Positions 59,275 to 64,000 of a DNA stretch of 64,000 bases are shown in pieces. The number at the start of each line of letters is the position of its first letter. Within the stretch, counting starts at the first letter, position 1. A program made the translations under genes and the position numbers. Under the pieces are notes generated by a model, which was not told the DNA's origin, made no database searches, and saw nothing but the letters and a program-made list of their open reading frames with translations. The stretch is from Epiperipatus broadwayi (Eukaryota > Onychophora > Udeonychophora > Euonychophora > Peripatidae). The DNA lies in contig JAQFVV010012531.1 in assembly GCA_028023455.1 (NCBI GenBank), positions 2,484,001-2,548,000 of the forward strand, read 5' to 3'.

Positions 59275-59488
59275 TTTAATACCAATTCTGTCTACTAGGA
59301 TAATGATGGCTATGGTTATTAAAGAACCAAAGATACCAAAATGTATGGATACTGAACTGAGTTCAGACCTATATAACTATAAGCTACTTAGTTTGGATTG
59401 AAAATATTATTGTTTTCAATTTTGAGCTCATAGTTTTGTAGTTAAATAGAGATAAAAGGTGGCTGCTAGAGGGTTACATTAGATCCTA

Positions 59489-59670
59489 AGATCTAGGTGC
59501 AGTGCTCTCAGATCCAAAGCTCCTCACTGACGAAAGCCATAAGCTAGAAACTAGTCTGGGAATATTGGATGAGTAGACCCTAGATGGGGATTTTATATAC
59601 AAGCCTTCTAGCATCCATAGATTGCTCTGGCTTGCACTGAGTGACACTACTGTAGGTAGTTTTGTCTGTT
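59489..59670 (+). repeat. dispersed repeat family B, copy 3 (inverted relative to copies 1 and 2)
   Basis: Carries CTCCTCACTGAC, AGAAACTAGTCTGGG, AATATTGGATGAGTAG and GCCTTCTAGCATCCAT, the reverse complement of the matching modules at 30891 and 36759. Pairing with those copies in a primary transcript is possible. Confidence 0.72.
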
Positions 59671-60249
59671 ATAATACTATTCCTTAGACTGTATAATCAA
59701 CAGAATACCCTTAAAGTATTGAAGCTTCTTGTTTGAAGATTAATGTGAGTTTTAGAATACTATATATATATATAACTTCCAACTTGAATTATGCTTAAGA
59801 GAGTTTTTTATTTATGTTTCTCAATTGAGAATCAACTCTTAGTTCATCAGCTTATCACTCTTTTGAATCAATCGGCAAAAATAATTGCATAAGGAGATCC
59901 TAACAGTAGATAATTGACAAGCACCAGCTTGATTTATTAACATGATTGTTTCTATTTTATTTTTCCCAGTTGGGAATTGAAATCATTAATATTAATAAAA
60001 GTCTCTGTGATAATTCACACATAGTTTAATAATTTTCAATGGATTTCTTCAAAAATATGAAGATATGCAAAAGAATTTTAAGATCTCTTTTAATCTTAAC
60101 AGCCAAATGATACAGTAGTAAGTGTATGAGACTACCATACTCTTGCTTTAGAATTCAAAGATGGAATGCATTTTTTTTGTAAAAGGGTGATCACTTATCA
60201 AACAAATTAAGATATTGTTCACATAACTCTTCAATAAAAGATAAAACAA

Positions 60250-60420
60250 TCTTTTTAATAAGTAGCCAATTGCAGGTCAAAGGATTCTCCAATAGCCCCA
60301 CATAAAAAACCAGTGAAAAGAAGATAAATGTTACAAGACTTTCCAATCGTTGTGTGGTGATCTAGATTCAATAGTGGTCAGTAAAATGTCATCTATCTAT
60401 CTATTCCTAGATGAGAATAT
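60250..60420 (+). repeat. dispersed repeat family A, copy
   Basis: AATAAGTAGCCAATTGCAGG and GATTCTCCAATAGCCCCA, then AATAGTGGTCAGTAAAATG, parallel the copy at 60745-60970. The two lie about 500 bp apart in the same orientation. Confidence 0.5.
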
Positions 60421-60744
60421 TGTGAGTCCCAGAAAAGCCAGTGAAGTGACCACTGAAACACATAATTGATATAATAAACAATCATGTTGTATATCTATCT
60501 GTGAACTTTAAAAATTTATTTTAAATAGCTAATTGTTAGTAATATATCCATTATTGATTAGTAAATGGGTATCTAATTTATTATTAGTTACAGAATAAAG
60601 ATACTAGGATAATCTGGATTAATTTGATAATTATCATAAGGGTAATTTAAGAATAAAAAATATGACTCCACTACCATTTTTACTTACTTTATTTTCATAT
60701 CACATAACTATGTATTAAAGGTTAAAAAGGGTGGCTACTCTTTT

Positions 60745-60970
60745 TAATAAGTAGCCTACTGCAGAGTAAAGGCCTCTCCAACAACATCTCATTCAGGAGC
60801 AATAAAATAGAAGACAGTATGCCAGGTTTAGTAATGGTTGTGAATGTTTGAGCAGTTTTTTATCTTTGTATTTTATTTTCTAACTAAAAATAGCTAGATA
60901 ACCATTTACTGACCACTGCCATGTGGTCAACTCTGACTGTGGGTCAGCTATTTCAGAAATTTTCATTTTG
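60745..60970 (+). repeat. dispersed repeat family A, most complete copy
   Basis: Starts TTTTTAATAAGTAGCCTACT, continues GCAGAGTAAAGGCCTCTCCA, and ends with AACCATTTACTGACCACTGC and GACTGTGGGTCAGC. It serves as the reference for the other copies. I could not classify it. Confidence 0.5.
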
Positions 60971-61129
60971 CCTAGACTCCAAAGTAAATCAATGTAAATC
61001 TTTATTTTTAACCATGATTAACTTTTTATTTATTATTTTAAAAAATTTCTCACCCCTATTCGTAAGATTTCTTATTGGAAAAACAACTTTTTTATGAATT
61101 GATTTTTTTTTATTAGCTAATACTAAATC

Positions 61130-64000
61130 ACTTCAGAAGTTCAAAACACATTCAGGAATCCAAACGAGTTATGGAAAGAATTGCTCAAGAGATGATTAAA
61201 TTTGAATGACTGTCAAGAGTTATTAGAGAGAAAGGTAAAAAGATAAATGAGCTGGGCTGTGTAAAAGGTGAAAGAAAAAAAACATCTCACCAGATGGCTC
61301 CCAAATACTTAAACTCTACTAATGATTGTTGGATTATTACAATCATTTGACAACAGATATATGTTAAATAGGGCTTGTTCTATAAAAGAAAGGTCAAAAA
61401 CTTATACAGTAAGAATAATATTATGTTTTTGGGTATGTAGAATTATTTTAATAAAAATAGAATGTTCTTTAATAAAAATGGTATATATTTATTAAACAAG
61501 AAGGTCAAGCATTAGAAAAATCGACTTATAAACAAATTTTATGCTTTGGAAAAATAAGAGAGAGTAAGATTTTAAAAAAGAACAATGCTGAGGAAATGAA
61601 TGTAAAAAAAAAATAAATGTTTCTTTGCAAGAAGGGGGAGGGGTAAAAAAAGCAATTGTAGACGAGTGTAAAAAGATGTTTCTTTGTAAATTATGCAGGA
61701 AAGTGAGATGGTAGTGGATCCAGATGGATTGTGAAAATGAAGGTCAAACAATTAAAATATAAATATTATGTAAAGAAAAGAATCAAAAGAATTTATGCAG
61801 TATATACAGACTGTGAAAAGAGAGAAAATTGTTAAAATTGGATATAAGATTATTAGATAAATTGTCTGAATTTTAAAAAGACAATTAAAAATGAAGAGCT
61901 TGAGAAATTAGCTATAGTGAAGGTACATTTAAGAGAAAATGAAGAACCTGTATTGGGATACTTATTTTGGCAGATTATAACTATGAAATGACAAGAAAAG
62001 GAAGGATGGTGGTATAGAAAATGTCAAGAAAATTTCTTAAATATTGCCAAGTATGAGGAACCTAGGTGGTTTAAACTAAAATTATAAAATCAAGAATGGA
62101 TGATGCTACACTGTATATCACCATTGGTCATGATTAAAATATAATGAAATGACAGAATTTATGAATGCTTAACTAAGGATATATAGACCACCATATTAAA
62201 GAAACTGATGATTGTGATAACAAGAATGTCACAATTGTTAAAATTTTTTGTTAGAAGAACATTTAAATATTATAAATTTATCACATGCATATGCAAGACA
62301 AAATATCTGATACAGAAATAATTTGTGTTAAATGATAGATTATATATTAATAAATAGAATATATATATAAATTTTAAGGTAAGTTTTTATTCATATAAAT
62401 GAAAAACATAATTTTTTCTTCTTCAGTGATTACAGTATTTTCGCTATCATGTGACCAAAAATAAAAACATGGGACACTCATGTTTAGAAATATTCAGTGT
62501 AACTAAAAAATGAGCATTCCACACTCTTATTTTTTATCACACAATATCAAGAATACTATAAAAACTGAAGAAAACTTAATTTTTACTTTTAATGCATTTA
62601 CAGTGAATAAAATAATTTATTATTATTTTTATTTTCTACTTTTAGGTTTTACTTAGTTCTAGAAATTATGAATGAAGTAGATACAATTTAATACTGCTAG
62701 ATGGCAATACTGTAAGGTGGCTGGAAGGTTAGCAACATGGATTGAAGAAAATAATATAGTGGGTGAAATGTAAGGAGGTTTTAGAATGAACAGGCATATA
62801 AAAGATAGTTTATTTGTAGTCACACAACTTATAGATATGAGTAAGAATACAGATAGATAGTTATATATGGTCTTTATAGATACAGAGAAGGCATATGATA
62901 AGAGTAAATAGAAATACATTAAGGGTAAGTTTAGTAAATTTGGTAATAAATGGAGCTTTAGTGGAGATTGTATGAAAATAATTACTATACATGTCAATTA
63001 AGAAATATAGAATCAGTAAGAGTTAAAAATGAGATGTGATTAAGGCAAGGATGCCCTATGTCACATATTTTGTTTTTATATTTGAGAGAAATGAAGAAGG
63101 CAATAGAAAGACTAGGAAGAAAGGTAGAAATATCATTAATAGATGGCAAGGAAATGTATACATTGTTAGGTCTCTTATTTGCTGATATTTTCTTGTGCAC
63201 AGAAAGTAGGGAAGATATGAAAGTTGTGTTGAAGAATTGGACAAGGGTGGTAAAGAGATGGAGATTAAATTTAATGAAGAAAAATCATAAGTAATGATGA
63301 TAAATGCTAAAGAAAGAGAAAAGAAAGATTTTTTATTGGGGGATACAGAGTTAAATGTGGTAAATAGGCATAACTATTTGGGAGTCATCTTAAATAATCA
63401 GAGGAAGTGCTTGAAGAATGGGGGAAAAAAATTGATAAATGAAGCAAAGAAAAAAAAAGGGATTGATAAAGAAATTACCCGGGTTTTTGTATAATAAATA
63501 TGATGTAGCAAGAATTGTAAAGCAGTAGCAGTAGCAAGGTATTATGGTAATGATGCATTATGTGTTAGTAATGGTGTGTTAGATTACTTAGAAAAAGTAC
63601 AAAGACAAGTAGGAAGACATGTATTAGATGCAGATGTGTGGACAGCAAAGGAGGCAATTAAAGAAGAAATGATATGGTCAAGTTTTTGTATGAGAGATGC
63701 AAAAAGCATAAACAAAAATGTTCGGTAGATTGCTGGATAGTAAGAGAATAGCCAAAATAGTATTCTATTGGACTATGAGTAAAAAGCAGGCAATATGATG
63801 GGTGAGAAAGGTAATGTGGTATGAAGAAGATTTGGATAAAGACTTTATGTCAATGTGCTTATACAAAAGGTGTTGATTGGGTTAGAAGGATTATTGAGTA
63901 TTATAGTGGCAAAGAATGGGATAGAAGAATAGATGCATTAATAAAAAATAGGGAACTGGATAGATGAAGAACTAGTGTGGAAAGTAAAATGAGTCTAAAT
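61130..64000 (+). mobile_element. degenerate non-LTR retrotransposon (LINE), running off the window end
   Basis: Purine-rich plus-strand sequence with reverse-transcriptase landmarks in order, interrupted by stops: GGFRMNRHIKDSLFVV (about 62779), YMVFIDTEKAYDKS (about 62866), LRQGCPMSHILFLY (about 63040), LLFADIFLCTES (about 63171), NLMKKNHKVMMINAK, NYLGVILNN (about 63372) and LEKVQRQVGRHVLDADVWTA (about 63590). Order and spacing match CR1/RTE-like LINEs. It lies antisense to the receptor gene. Whether the 61130-62650 part belongs to the same copy is uncertain, and no endonuclease was read. Confidence 0.75.
62700..63500 (+). pseudogene. LINE reverse-transcriptase core, broken
   Basis: Holds the palm region of the LINE above in several short frames (63058-63294 and 63294-63494 are the longest). 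The catalytic FADD box reads FAD followed directly by I, so one essential aspartate is gone. Stop codons lie between the fingers and palm motifs. The minus frames over this DNA (62659-63244) are shadows. Confidence 0.75.

Larger units (their letters stand above)
1215..64000 (-). other. MEGF10/drpr: CED-1/Draper/MEGF10-type phagocytic receptor gene, 3' part (5' end outside window)
   Basis: This is the span of one spliced gene. Exons at 58373-58555, 48876-48988, 40969-41132, 37483-37585, 31899-32045, 30239-30370, 23509-23637, 13650-13778, 10510-10690, 6479-6507, 3326-3469 and a candidate 1215-1279 join in one frame into about 505 residues. Fragment layout: partial EGF at 1-27, eight EGF-like units from about 28 to 366, transmembrane helix about 384-409, cytoplasmic tail from about 412 with NPMY at 444-447. 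Intron phases agree at every junction. Tandem 8-cysteine EGF units, one membrane pass and a cytoplasmic NPxY are the signature of CED-1, Draper, MEGF10/11 and PEAR1. In that family the receptor binds apoptotic cells or debris and the NPxY recruits CED-6/GULP-type adaptors. The N-terminal EMI domain is not in the window. The tail (about 94 residues) looks short for the family, so undetected or alternative 3' exons are possible. Which paralogue it is cannot be decided here. Confidence 0.9.
58556..64000 (-). other. Receptor intron upstream of 58555, continuing past the window
   Basis: No cysteine-rich minus-strand exon was found here. It contains the foldback and repeat B copies (59128-59670), two family A repeats and a plus-strand LINE relic to the window end. 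An upstream exon must lie beyond 64000 unless it is very short. Confidence 0.45.

Noticed and set aside
62659-63244. Several minus-strand open frames of up to 112 residues
   Set aside because: Antisense shadows of the plus-strand LINE reverse-transcriptase relic.
1-64000. CRISPR array, prokaryotic operon or phage-like system
   Set aside because: No regularly spaced repeats with unique spacers and no dense long ORFs; spliced EGF exons and SINE/LINE relics show a eukaryotic genome.

Overview
The window is intron-dominated, strongly AT-rich metazoan nuclear DNA. I recognise one host gene, on the minus strand: a CED-1/Draper/MEGF10-type phagocytic receptor. Twelve exons were assembled by hand, eleven secure and one candidate terminal exon. 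They run from 58555 down to 1215 and join in one open frame, with consistent intron phases, into a C-terminal fragment of about 505 residues. The fragment has one partial and eight complete EGF-like repeats, one transmembrane helix and a short cytoplasmic tail with an NPxY motif (NPMY). The 5' part (signal peptide, EMI domain, first EGF repeats) must lie beyond 64000. The species cannot be fixed from the sequence. Base composition, 2-10 kb introns and the transposon mix suggest an invertebrate; cnidarian, mollusc and chelicerate all fit.

Layout from low to high coordinate: 1-1214, 3' flank with a candidate poly(A) signal. 1215-10690, terminal, cytoplasmic and transmembrane exons. 10691-13649, an intron with a 510-bp foldback. 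13650-23637, two EGF exons separated by a 9.7-kb intron that holds a Ginger-like terminal-inverted-repeat element and a decayed Ty3/Gypsy retrotransposon lacking reverse transcriptase. 23638-30238, an intron with tRNA-derived SINEs, two minus-strand LTRs, a LINE fossil and a 450-bp foldback. 30239-41132, five further EGF exons interrupted by a dispersed repeat and a hAT-like MITE. 41133-58555, two large introns with LINE and SINE fossils and a compact palindromic MITE, plus two EGF exons. 58556-64000, an intron with a repeat cluster and a plus-strand non-LTR retrotransposon relic that runs off the window.

The host gene is expected to encode a cell-surface receptor that uses its EGF repeats to recognise dying cells or debris and its NPxY motif to recruit a CED-6/GULP-type PTB adaptor. 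All other coding-like material I can name is transposon-derived and broken. No prokaryotic features, CRISPR arrays, rRNA genes or intact functional tRNA genes were seen. The most unusual items are several long foldback structures inside introns of one gene, the Ginger-like element whose ends are themselves palindromes, and a tRNA-like SINE closed by an extended terminal stem.
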